A program made the position numbers and the translations under genes. Below are positions 60,401 through 64,000 of a stretch of DNA of 64,000 nucleotides, piece after piece. Each line of letters starts with the position of its first letter. The first letter of the stretch is position 1. The DNA comes from Seriola aureovittata (taxonomy: Eukaryota; Chordata; Actinopteri; Carangiformes; Carangidae), in contig NC_079374.1 in NCBI RefSeq assembly GCF_021018895.1, positions 841,212 through 905,211 on the forward strand, given 5' to 3'. The notes beneath the pieces are model-generated. The model saw nothing but the letters and a program-made list of their open reading frames with translations, was not told where the DNA came from and made no database searches.

Positions 60401-61899
60401 AGTTAGCCATAATTGATGTTCAAGGTACTTTCTGTGTTTCATTTGAAACAGGGATTCCATTTGAAACAGGGACAAACGTTTGAAATGATTCATGAGTCAT
60501 TTTTCCCCCCAAATCTCTACAATTAAGGTGGAAAGTGCAAAATCAGCACGACCTATAGAGCCACAATAATGAACTCCTCCTCAACAACTGACCATGCTGT
60601 AGACTGTAAGGAGTTAAATACATTTTTAGCTTGGATTATCTTAAATGGAAAAGTTATGACCTGAACAGATTGTGCGTCTTTATGGCTTTCTATCAGTTAT
60701 GAAGATAATGTTAACATGCTGACAAGCTATATAACCAATGCTGCTCAGGGGAAATAGTGCTAACTTTAGCTAGCAAGTGCTGTATTAGCTTTGGCACCAA
60801 CAAGCTGATTGGTTGGTGGCCGGGAGGAGAATTCAAAACATTAACAATAAGCAAAATCAGTGTAACATGTAACTGTGCAGCAAAGACAGTTGTAGCATTA
60901 AAACAGAGAATGTAAGTGAACAACAGCTGCTAGTAAAGACAACAAGGTCAGTAACACTGTCATTCATTATCATGTTGTATTCACCACTGGTAGTCCAGGC
61001 TGATGAGAGCCAATCAGGAGAGACTGTGGGTGTGACCTCATTGTTTACAAAGGTCTCCGTTTCTGTCCATCCAGACTACAGCACAACTCCAGAGTTTTCA
61101 AAATAAAACGCAAGCCCAGAGTTTTCAAAATAAAACTGGGCCAATTGTTTCTAAAACTCTTGAAAACGGAGAGTTTAAAATGAAAACATAGTAGTGTGGA
61201 CGCAGCATTGCATAGGCATCTACATGAGGCTTGGAAGTGAAGTGACATTTTATGTGTGTGTTAAAGCTATATTGCAGTTTGATTACAACATTTAATAATT
61301 CTAAGACACTGGTTGTTTGCTTTCTGAATTTCACTTTAATTTAGAGACTGATTAACATAAGTTTGATAGTTAACTGTGCGTTCTGTGATTCCTGCAGGTG
61401 GTTTCATTCTGTTTGTGAAGCTAACACTGAGCACTGACACATAAAAACTGCTTCAAGATAAAGGTTGAATCTCACACATCAATACTCACAGATCTGGTGT
61501 TTGGCTGTCAGGTGATGCTGTCAGGGTTATGTGTATTGTATCAGAGCTGTTGTCAGGCCTCCCCTGGCTCTGAGTGAGGCTGTGCGCTGTCTGACTTCCT
61601 GTCATCGTGGTCGCTCCAGGTTTAAAGATGGAGACATGTCAGCCACCAATCCGGGCCCGGCAGCGGTCAGGGAGGACAGGAAACACTTCCTGTTTAACAC
61701 AAAGACGCCCAGCTCAGACGGCGGGATAAACCAGGCGCGTGTTGCGAACCATCACGACTCGCAGCAGACGGCTAGTAACAGCAGCAGCAGTGATAAGTGC
61801 CTGGTGGCCGAAGTGTTTGACATCATCAGTACGGACTGGCAGACCTGGTTTGGTACCCTGTGTGTTCTCCTGTGGCTGCTCTACCTGATTCTACTCTAA
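29009..61899 (+). CDS. ccdc141: Coiled-coil domain-containing protein 141 (ccdc141), 25 coding exons
   Basis: Exons: 29009-29179, 31428-31550, 31777-32016, 39609-39702, 39911-40044, 40173-40337, 41125-42195, 42383-42502, 42624-42956, 43367-43579, 43752-43925, 44128-44250, 44919-45122, 45205-45378, 45626-45775, 52251-52391, 53005-53193, 53293-53476, 54485-54597, 54785-54973, 55158-55306, 55774-55990, 57002-57336, 58358-59965, 61620-61899. All borders are AG/GT and all phases agree, giving 2,297 residues against about 1,450-1,530 in mammals. Diagnostic segments recalled from mammalian CCDC141: STIAIQAG near the N-terminus, [12 protein letters not shown] in exon 16, [14 protein letters not shown] in exon 23 and [13 protein letters not shown] in the Ig module. 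Spectrin-like helical repeats fill about residues 58-1435. The protein is known in mammals as a centrosome/cytoskeleton adaptor in neuronal migration and lies next to titin. Exon 7 (repeat) and exon 24 account for the extra length. Confidence 0.94.
29376..29836 (+). repeat. 49-bp tandem repeat in ccdc141 intron 1
   Basis: GTAACTTAAGG recurs exactly 49 bp apart at 29701, 29750 and 29799, with an extra copy near 29397. The unit contains TTAGTTAGCTAAACTGTAAC and GTTAGAAACTAGCTAAC. Confidence 0.85.
30630..30912. repeat. (GT)n/(GC)n compound microsatellite
   Basis: GT runs interrupted by CGTG and GCGC steps at about 30630-30765 and 30848-30908. The alternating purine-pyrimidine stretches with GC steps are Z-DNA prone. 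Confidence 0.85.
30985..31070. repeat. (CA)n/(CACAGA)n microsatellite
   Basis: CACACA with CACAGA interruptions. Complementary to the (GT)n tracts 75-350 bp upstream in the same intron. Confidence 0.88.
32017..33030. other. ccdc141 intron 3, left part
   Basis: No exon or recognisable repeat seen before the TC array. Confidence 0.55.
33034..33692. repeat. (TC)n/TCTCTG microsatellite, left half
   Basis: About 660 bp of TC dinucleotides with TG steps at irregular spacing. The same motif resumes at 39289 after the LINE. Together they formed one array of nearly 1 kb before insertion. Confidence 0.95.
33876..35258 (+). CDS. LINE ORF1: nucleic-acid-binding protein with CCHC zinc knuckle
   Basis: 460 codons from the first ATG (the frame is open slightly upstream). 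The N-terminal about 165 residues ([13 protein letters not shown] onward) look like the Tx1/ZCCHC3-type RNA-binding region. Near residue 176 is a retroviral-type knuckle [14 protein letters not shown] (CX2CX4HX4C). Then follow a Pro/Ala-rich stretch with a (VAP)n run coded by a 9-bp GGTGGCTCC repeat, an acidic segment and a basic tail. It likely packages element RNA into an RNP (family knowledge). The ORF ends ELHDDV with TAA at 35256-35258, inside the start region of ORF2. Confidence 0.88.
   Translation: MPVVEGGVEYEKLTRRHAIKLVPAVNCSVEEASLAVGEVVGCGSVRSASRMHGAIVIFLDSTEKVNAVVETGVVIQDTFVPVLPLVSPAKRITISNAPPFIKNDTLSSALARYGQLVSPIKMVSLGCKSPLLKHVVCHRRQVFMVLRENTELNLSFNFKVDGFNYMVYASSDTMKCFGCGAEGHLLRSCPERGAVRRPAAAGGPAAPRRGPEPEPEPEPVAPVAPVAPVAPVAPVAPVAPVAPAAPASAVPAPGGGSAAPGPIESAGSAGSSVAVPGGDPADGAPPACSGKEGADKGDQSDSAAQTEDRSKPADNGLSESESSDNEDCFADEDMSDDELLKVSQKRKNQDSVQNRAKVLRAGNLKVRKSMESESDFSLTQDDQQSLYSHEDITKFLRETKGHRLVKLENFFPDLKLFVKSARPLTLKSANLGDDVISEQEVHRLRKLVHKIRTNELHDDV
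34528..34612 (+). repeat. (GGTGGCTCC)n coding minisatellite in ORF1
   Basis: About eight to nine copies of a 9-bp unit preceded by a GGAGCC hexamer run (34507-34530). In frame it codes Val-Ala-Pro, and the hexamer codes Glu-Pro. Confidence 0.88.
35236..39210 (+). CDS. LINE ORF2: APE endonuclease and reverse transcriptase
   Basis: About 1,320 codons with no internal stop. In-frame ATGs lie at 35236, 35245, 35248 and 35251, overlapping the ORF1 stop, so the start is uncertain. Endonuclease motifs: [28 protein letters not shown] and FSDHCLVF. Reverse transcriptase motifs: [33 protein letters not shown] (catalytic Asp pair, about residue 720) and [11 protein letters not shown]-terminal zinc-binding segment [17 protein letters not shown] (CX2CX7HX4C). 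By family it nicks the target and primes cDNA on it. All catalytic residues visible by eye are present, so the copy could be active. Confidence 0.93.
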   Translation: MSSMMMFNNICFSYFLLCYFLVFFLSLSMCDFKIGTLNINGARDEGKRAALFKLMELKHIDIMMVQETHSTPDIESDWRRGCSGEVILSHKSSCSGGVGIVFSRSFLPASYTVDEVIKGSILKVTAQFERVCAVFICVYAPTNGVQRVAVLDVLCNTVKNCNRDVYLFVGGDFNCTENPSLDRNHHEPHPASSHRFRQLTEAHELSDVWRTFHAHHRQYTWSHCKDNKISLARLDRLYGFKHSLNIFNSCHITPVGFSDHCLVFSSVLIKNVRLQSAYWHFNSSLLQSKEFRAAFECFWAAHRHCKSDFNCVQQWWDVGKAQIKQLCQRFTRNVTRDLTRSMQDLEIQVVELQGLVDSTGDRGLLDSLKSKKSALANLLGIAAQGALVRSRFLDVSQMDAPSQFFFGLEKRNGQRKVIHSLRSGSGSVVSDSAGIRRLAASYYTDLYKSEFTSNSSLCSSFFTGLPQVEAKDNDKLESLLTLPELSAALMSLQSGRAPGLDGLPVDFYKAFWSVLGEDLLEVISASLETGRLPLSCRRAVITLLPKKGDLQELKNWRPVSLLCTDYKILSKVLATRLRGVMAAVVHTDQTYCVPGRLISDNVTLIRDVLEVSGSLAVDTGLISIDQEKAFDRVEHQYLWQVLAAFGFSPGFIAKIQVLYGDIASVLKMNGGLSAPFGVQRGVRQGCPLSGMLYSLAIEPLLHKLRTGLSGVCFPNCDVSFKLSAYADDVIVLVNSQTDIDILENTVNLFGSISSARVNWGKSEAVMVGDRLRDRLRLPGGLVWRTGGIKYLGVFLGNETFLKKNWDNVLERVKGRLMKWKWILPKLSYRGRVLIVNNLVSSALWHRLACVDPPASLLSQVQRVLVDFFWDRLHWVPQSVLFLPKEEGGQGLVHLASRGATFRLQFIQRLLTGPTDLVWRPLSCCILRQFGGLGLDLTLFLMDSERMRLSSLPAFYKSLFSVWTLLRRQRQGQTGSVYWLLREPVLFGGVLDCPGWAGPTLSRTLQTAGVSTLGQVLELAGPRLDDPAGLAVRLRVRSTRVVGQLLQNWRQKLTGHQVALLADFCDGALEPDCSDPYPAITLFPDFKDCSGCFLGPADCGGASLEGASGKTLYQMMVKTLNRRTLNGRSDTPWRSYLKLRPDVRPAWRSLYKPPLSKRHGDLQWRILHGIVAVNSFIAVINAAVEEGCPFCGLRETLFHCFYECSRLTPLFTLLQNFFTKCGEFFTKQVFILGFKYTRQHKDKCHLLNFVLGLAKMAVYVSRKRKVKEESHVDVLPVFKNLVKSRLLVEFSFYRAAQDLQRFQLVWGHEELLCSVADGQLVFNSL
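39289..39608. repeat. (TC)n/TCTCTG microsatellite, right half, acting as a polypyrimidine tract
   Basis: About 320 bp of TC/TCTCTG ending ctctctgtag at 39608, the acceptor of ccdc141 exon 4. Confidence 0.93.
39609..39702 (+). CDS. ccdc141: ccdc141 exon 4
   Basis: Encodes [19 protein letters not shown] and on to MRR, phase 1 out (AGAG|GTAACA). It continues DFYRRALE of exon 3, matching the mammalian order ENALEFAIKIDQAEDFLQ. The acceptor lies directly on the TC microsatellite 320 bp downstream of a LINE. Confidence 0.88.
40553..40905. repeat. (TGGA/TGAA)n tetranucleotide array
   Basis: About 350 bp of TGGATGGATGAATGA-type repeats with TGACTGA and AATAAATGAA interruptions, in ccdc141 intron 6. 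Confidence 0.92.
41125..42195 (+). CDS. ccdc141: ccdc141 exon 7: 357-codon exon built mostly of a coding minisatellite
   Basis: Opens [15 protein letters not shown] and closes [13 protein letters not shown], both helical like the mammalian counterpart. Between them about 310 residues (roughly 325-635 of the protein) consist of degenerate repeats of two modules, SRSDLKPGS (8-9 residues) and [11 protein letters not shown] (11-12 residues). The DNA repeats GGATCCAGATCAGATCTGAAGCC-like words (GGATCC and AGATCT recur). Length is 3n, borders are caccacag|GAC and AAG|GTGACA, and there are no stops. The antisense strand is also open for 276 codons. I recall no such repeat in mammalian CCDC141. It is predicted disordered, very hydrophilic and rich in Ser, Arg, Asp and Lys. 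Confidence 0.88.
42264..42377. repeat. (GT)n microsatellite before ccdc141 exon 8
   Basis: About 110 bp of GT with few CG steps, ending at the acceptor ttgcag (42382). Confidence 0.93.
42383..42502 (+). CDS. ccdc141: ccdc141 exon 8, bracketed by complementary repeats
   Basis: 40 codons ([20 protein letters not shown] onward), phase 0 on both sides. So skipping or circularising it would keep the frame. Upstream tract is (GT)n, downstream tract is (AC)n. Confidence 0.88.
42503..42571. repeat. (AC)n microsatellite starting at the exon 8 donor
   Basis: GAG|GTACACACAC...: about 34 AC units begin inside the donor consensus. Confidence 0.93.
43681..43743. repeat. (GT)n microsatellite before ccdc141 exon 11
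   Basis: Ends 8 bp before the acceptor (taatgtcag, exon from 43752), leaving almost no classical pyrimidine tract. Confidence 0.9.
44285..44870. repeat. Degenerate GGGACT-TTTGGGAC minisatellite
   Basis: Most of ccdc141 intron 12 is a decayed array of TTGGGACTnnTGGGAC-like units of about 10-12 bp. It is unlike the flanking sequence and non-coding. Confidence 0.7.
45776..47930. other. ccdc141 intron 15, left part
   Basis: No exon seen. AT-rich with ordinary composition and no clear repeat family. Confidence 0.5.
47984..48246. mobile_element. Fold-back element with about 59-bp inverted arms
   Basis: Left arm 47984-48040 (GACTGGACTCTGTTGTAGAT onward) and right arm 48188-48246 (reverse complement starting GCAACTGGATTTGGTTGTAG) match at about 80 percent around a 147-bp loop. 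Both carry the GATGTTTCACCTC-TCATCCAA core, which I recall as common in fish dispersed repeats. Non-coding. Confidence 0.7.
48250..49800. other. ccdc141 intron 15, middle
   Basis: No exon or clear repeat recognised. Confidence 0.5.
49810..51060. repeat. Degenerate GGTACTTCATGGTACTT array
   Basis: Over about 1.2 kb, words such as TACTTCATGGT, GGTACTTCCTGGTA and GATACTTAATGGTC recur every 15-40 bp. It looks like an old decayed minisatellite. The minus strand correspondingly reads ACCATGAAGTACC. Confidence 0.65.
51490..51935 (+). mobile_element. Teleost dispersed repeat (copy 1)
   Basis: Contains GGTAATCCATCCAATAGTTT, TTGAGATATT, TTCATGGTGTCACTAGCAGA, GTACAAAATTTCATCCAGC and GGAGATATTTTGGTCTGGACC. 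This phrase set (biased to CATCCAATAG-TTGAGATATT and TTTGGTCTGGACCAA) is, as I recall, a very common fish element. Unverified. Confidence 0.5.
52251..52391 (+). CDS. ccdc141: ccdc141 exon 16, most conserved segment
   Basis: [20 protein letters not shown], then [18 protein letters not shown]. This is the clearest match to mammalian CCDC141 ([17 protein letters not shown]). Borders tttttcag|CTT and CAG|GTATGT, phase 0. Confidence 0.93.
52483..52625 (+). mobile_element. tRNA-derived SINE, plus strand
   Basis: CCCTGTGGTTTAGTTGTTGG (box A-like) followed about 30 bp later by CTGGTTTGACTCCAG (box B-like GGTTCRANNCC), then TCTCTCCCCCTGTTTCCTTT. This is the structure of common teleost tRNA-derived SINEs. 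It lies in ccdc141 intron 16. Its ends were not resolved. Confidence 0.6.
53477..54410. other. ccdc141 intron 18
   Basis: AT-rich. No exon seen. Confidence 0.5.
54414..54480. repeat. (GT)n microsatellite before ccdc141 exon 19
   Basis: GT run of about 65 bp directly adjoining the acceptor tttcag at 54479-54484. Confidence 0.92.
54485..54597 (+). CDS. ccdc141: ccdc141 exon 19
   Basis: Joins exon 18 in phase 1 to read [20 protein letters not shown], matching mammalian LYGLEEGQKYIEKIVTKH. Confidence 0.9.
54785..54973 (+). CDS. ccdc141: ccdc141 exon 20 with possible read-through terminal form
   Basis: Charged Lys/Glu-rich tail ending EAADM|, donor ATG|GTGAAG is mediocre. Reading through gives [16 protein letters not shown] and a stop at 55019-55021, overlapping AATAAA. 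An alternative short C-terminus by intronic polyadenylation is conceivable. Confidence 0.75.
55320..55770 (+). mobile_element. Teleost dispersed repeat (copy 2)
   Basis: Shares CCATCCAATAG, GGGGATCACCAATGACACT, ATTCATCCTCTGGGGACCAT and related words with 51490-51935. It fills ccdc141 intron 21 and runs to the acceptor of exon 22. It contains an internal near-repeat of the ATCCTCTGGGGACCATGA segment. Confidence 0.5.
56045..56820 (+). mobile_element. Decayed L2/CR1-type LINE fragment with two copies of the RT active-site region
   Basis: 56045-56290 reads [13 protein letters not shown] and, after frame breaks, [20 protein letters not shown]. 56405-56560 again reads [16 protein letters not shown]. 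Further on [12 protein letters not shown] resembles the C-terminal end of such reverse transcriptases. There are many stops, so it is dead. It lies in ccdc141 intron 22. Confidence 0.75.
57002..57336 (+). CDS. ccdc141: ccdc141 exon 23
   Basis: Contains [20 protein letters not shown], then [19 protein letters not shown], matching the conserved mammalian block [20 protein letters not shown] and SDMEVEEPVSSSLSLHIS. Donor ACCAG|GTCTGG is weak but joins exon 24 in the right phase. Confidence 0.88.
57437..57565. mobile_element. Fragment of common fish dispersed repeats
   Basis: ACACTAAGTGGCCAAAAGTC and TGTCCTTGGGCAAGATACTG are phrases I recall from abundant fish elements. No structure was resolved. 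Confidence 0.4.
57566..58350. other. ccdc141 intron 23, right part
   Basis: Nothing recognisable. Confidence 0.5.
58358..59965 (+). CDS. ccdc141: ccdc141 exon 24: long disordered exon plus first half of the Ig module
   Basis: 536 codons, Ser/Thr/Pro/Gln-rich with no obvious domain until the end, where [20 protein letters not shown] leads into the Ig A'-B-C strands and TLTW. It contains two related segments: [20 protein letters not shown] and [20 protein letters not shown], each followed by a [12 protein letters not shown] block, suggesting an internal duplication of about 100 residues. Borders gtcacag|G and CACCTG|GTGGGT. The corresponding mammalian region is shorter. Confidence 0.88.
59966..61619. 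other. ccdc141 last intron
   Basis: No exon seen. Two near-identical CAGAGTTTTCAAAATAAAAC words lie at 61089 and 61115, with an antisense-like CTTGAAAACGGAGAGTTTAA at 61160. Confidence 0.5.
61620..61899 (+). CDS. ccdc141: ccdc141 last exon: end of Ig module and C-terminal hydrophobic segment
   Basis: Splits a Trp codon with exon 24 (TG|G) and continues [13 protein letters not shown]. The stretch [20 protein letters not shown] occupies the place of the Ig F strand (mammal DAGLYVARAQN) but lacks the Tyr corner. The end reads [20 protein letters not shown], one hydrophobic helix, then TAA. Mammalian CCDC141 also ends with a hydrophobic segment, which supports this as the true 3' end. Confidence 0.87.
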
Positions 61900-62159
61900 T
61901 AACTCTTTCCCACCACAGGAACTGAATGACCTTTGACCTGGAGCTCCACAACCTGGACTTTTAAGAACCTTGTGGTTCAGCTGTGTGTTTTGTGTTTTCC
62001 AAAATAACTCCATGAATAGGTTATTCTTCATCCAAAGTGCCGCAAAGAGAAAAAAAGCAAATCTCTCAAGGTCCAAATTTTGACTTTCTAAATTTTGATA
62101 ATTTTTTAAGAAAAGCCAAAATTATGACTCTGTAAAGTCAGAAAAAAAATGAGATAAGA

Positions 62160-62165
62160 AATAAA
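62160..62165 (+). terminator. Candidate polyadenylation signal of ccdc141
   Basis: AATAAA 261 bp after the stop. A second one lies at 62513-62518. Either could serve. Confidence 0.45.
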
Positions 62166-62687
62166 AACTTAGATGTAGAGAATCAATATTAGTGTAATTT
62201 TGATTCTCTAAATCTAAATTCTTTTTTGACTCGTCTAAAATTTTGACTTGCTGGGTAAGTACTAAATAATTAAATAACTAATATTATCAGATATTAAGTG
62301 AGTCAAAGTTTTAACTTTTTCGTTTTCTGTTGTTGGTAGAAATAAGCTTCCATATTACTCAGAAGAAGAAGTTATTATCTCCTCAGATATGGATCTTGTG
62401 TTGTTACAGAGAGGTTTGGGTCATTTATCTTTTATCACATTAATGCTGTCTACACACTGTATATGAATACAGAAGATGAGTCATAACAATAACACTGATA
62501 GTAGAAGATGTTAATAAAGATATAAAATGATGACTTTTTCTTTCTGCTCACTTTACCTGATAAATAAATGTCATGCGGTTTTAAATATATTCACAGTATT
62601 TATAACAGACCTCAGTAGAATATGACTGTGTTTCTATTGTGTCATTTATTATAACTGAAAGGGAAAAAAACTGCCTCAATGACTCAA

Positions 62688-62882
62688 TTTTTTTGGGGGG
62701 CTTTTTTATGCCTTTATTGACAGCACAGTAGAGAGACAGGAAATGGGGAAGCAGAGAGAGGGGGAATGACATGCAGTAAAGGGCTGTCCGATGCGGGATT
62801 CAAACCGGGGCCGACTGCAGCGAGGACTGTAGCCTCTACATATGGGGCGCCTGCTCAACCAACTGCGCCACTCGACGCCCCG
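62688..62882 (-). mobile_element. tRNA-derived SINE, minus strand, with perfect target duplication
   Basis: Read on the minus strand it starts GGGGCGTCGAGTGGCGCAGT (box A) and has GGTTTGAATCCCGC (box B), then a body ending in CCTCTCTCTGCTTCCCCATT- and AATAAAGGC-like sequence with an A/C-rich tail. It is bracketed by TCAATGACTCAA at 62676-62687 and again at 62883-62894. This is the classic teleost tRNA-derived SINE layout. Confidence 0.85.
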
Positions 62883-62894
62883 TCAATGACTCAA

Positions 62895-63480
62895 CTGAAT
62901 CCATGTTAATTGTTTTTGAAATGCTTCAGATTCAGTCCAGTAATCCCACTGCATTTATAATTCGATTTTATACTTTATTTATAACACACGGACGATAGGT
63001 CCTTCTTTACTGACCATGGACAAACAGAACTGAAATGTTGAAATAAGTTAACATGAAAGAAAAATACAGCTGAGTATCATCATGAAAAACAATGTGGAAT
63101 TCACTGAAAATAAATTTTCTTAACAAATGTATTAAAAAATGTGAAGTATACTTATGTCTGAATATAATTTATTCTGATCTCTTACTCAGTTCCCTACTTT
63201 AAGCTTTTTCATCTCTTTCTAGTTGTATATTCCTTTCATATTATCGTATTTCATCATTTAAATCCTGTTTGTTTTGTACGGTGGAGTATTAGGGCCACTT
63301 TGAGAAAAAAAAATCAAAAATTTTGACAGTAAAATCATAAGATTATAACTTTATCCTTGTAATATTATGACTTTTTTTTCTTGAAATATTTATTTAATAT
63401 TATGATTTTATTCTCAAATTAGGATTTTATTCTCGTAATAAAGATAAAGTTCATTTAAAAAAATCAAACAAGTGGAGTCA
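62895..63480. other. AT-rich intergenic
   Basis: No gene seen. Runs of TTTTT and AAAAAA and ATTATGA-type words near 63300-63450. Confidence 0.55.
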
Positions 63481-63559
63481 GATTATTTTCTAACTCCTCA
63501 TGAAGTCTCCCTCACATCTTTCATTGACCTCATGACGTCTTCCATCAAGGTCAAGAAGA

Positions 63560-63725
63560 AGTGGTTAGGAAAGGAGATTATTTTGAGTTTTCGACCCCAG
63601 CCCCAGTGTTTCCTTTGCTAAAGGAGACAAGAGAGGAAGCATTGAAGCTCCTTTCCTCATCCCTTAGATAGTTCGACTAGCTCTCATCATGGCTGCCGCT
63701 CAGATACTTCCGGGTCATTTCACTC
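63560..63725. repeat. Possible dispersed repeat
   Basis: GAAGCTCCTTTCCTCATCCC, TCGACTAGCTCTCATCATGG and CGCTCAGATACTTCCGGGTC read like a sequence I recall from many fish loci. Low-certainty call. Confidence 0.3.
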
Positions 63726-63927
63726 AGTTTGAACCTTCTTGAGCAAAAGAAACCTTTTGGACCCCACTGTAAAGAAAATGTAAATGTTGTTGTAAACTTA
63801 ATGTTTATAAAGGGAAAATGTTTAATTCACAGAGCGTTTATAAGAGTTATTATCAGTGTAGTTAGCAGGTAAGTAGCGCCATTAACTCTCTGCACTCTGG
63901 ACGTTACTCTGTGATTCACTCACAAAA

Positions 63928-64000
63928 CGTTCCCGCCACAAACCGCAGGAGAACAGTAAAAACGGAATGATAACATGTTTGTCCGAGTCAACACCAACGT
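63928..64000 (+). promoter_or_regulatory. Possible promoter-proximal region of a downstream gene
   Basis: TTCCCGCC at 63930-63937 matches the E2F consensus. An ATG at 63975 opens a frame MFVRVNTN that runs off the window. Too short to identify a gene. Confidence 0.25.

Noticed and set aside
63975..64000. Start of a gene beginning MFVRVNTN
   Set aside because: Only eight codons before the window ends, so no identity can be supported. Mentioned only as a possible start.

Overview
The window is nuclear DNA from a vertebrate, almost certainly a ray-finned (teleost) fish. Genes are split by GT-AG introns full of microsatellites and minisatellites. There are two intron-bearing receptors with the TAAR fingerprint, tRNA-derived SINEs and dispersed repeats of the teleost type, and a complete Tx1-type LINE. 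There are no operons and no bacterial features.

Layout. (1) 165-9353, plus strand: the 3' part (14 visible exons) of a long coiled-coil gene of ciliary-rootlet/centrosomal type. Its introns hold large tandem arrays, and its biggest exon carries a 28-residue coiled-coil repeat and an apparent one-base frameshift. (2) 12302-13837 and 21819-23354: two nearly identical two-exon trace amine-associated receptor genes, 9,517 bp apart, in blocks of about 1.7 kb that align without an indel. Between them is a decayed, transposon-like stretch (about 15.5-19.7 kb). (3) 24445-27490: a 3-kb array of a GGTCTCT-type heptamer. (4) 29009-61899, plus strand: the whole coding part of ccdc141, reconstructed here as 25 phase-consistent exons encoding about 2,297 residues. 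It includes a 357-codon exon made mostly of a Ser/Arg/Asp/Lys-rich peptide repeat and a 1.6-kb exon for a disordered tail. The last two exons together form an Ig-like module followed by a C-terminal hydrophobic segment. (5) Inside ccdc141 intron 3 (33693-39288): an apparently intact two-ORF Tx1-type LINE that splits a long (TC)n/TCTCTG microsatellite. The remaining right half of that microsatellite is the polypyrimidine tract of ccdc141 exon 4. (6) 62688-62882: a minus-strand SINE with a perfect 12-bp target-site duplication. The window ends with a possible start of another gene.

How the parts relate. Rootlet-type coiled-coil proteins build ciliary/centrosomal fibres, ccdc141 is a spectrin-repeat-like centrosome/cytoskeleton adaptor in mammals, and the TAARs are olfactory amine receptors. 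Nothing in the sequence suggests they form one pathway. The most distinctive theme is how tandem repeats shape gene structure: several splice acceptors sit directly against long (CT)n or (GT)n tracts, one exon is bracketed by complementary (GT)n and (AC)n tracts, one splice donor is copied in a 20-bp tandem repeat, one minisatellite has become protein-coding, and one microsatellite has served as a LINE landing site.

Gene calls rest on translation, splice phase and remembered family features. No database search was possible.
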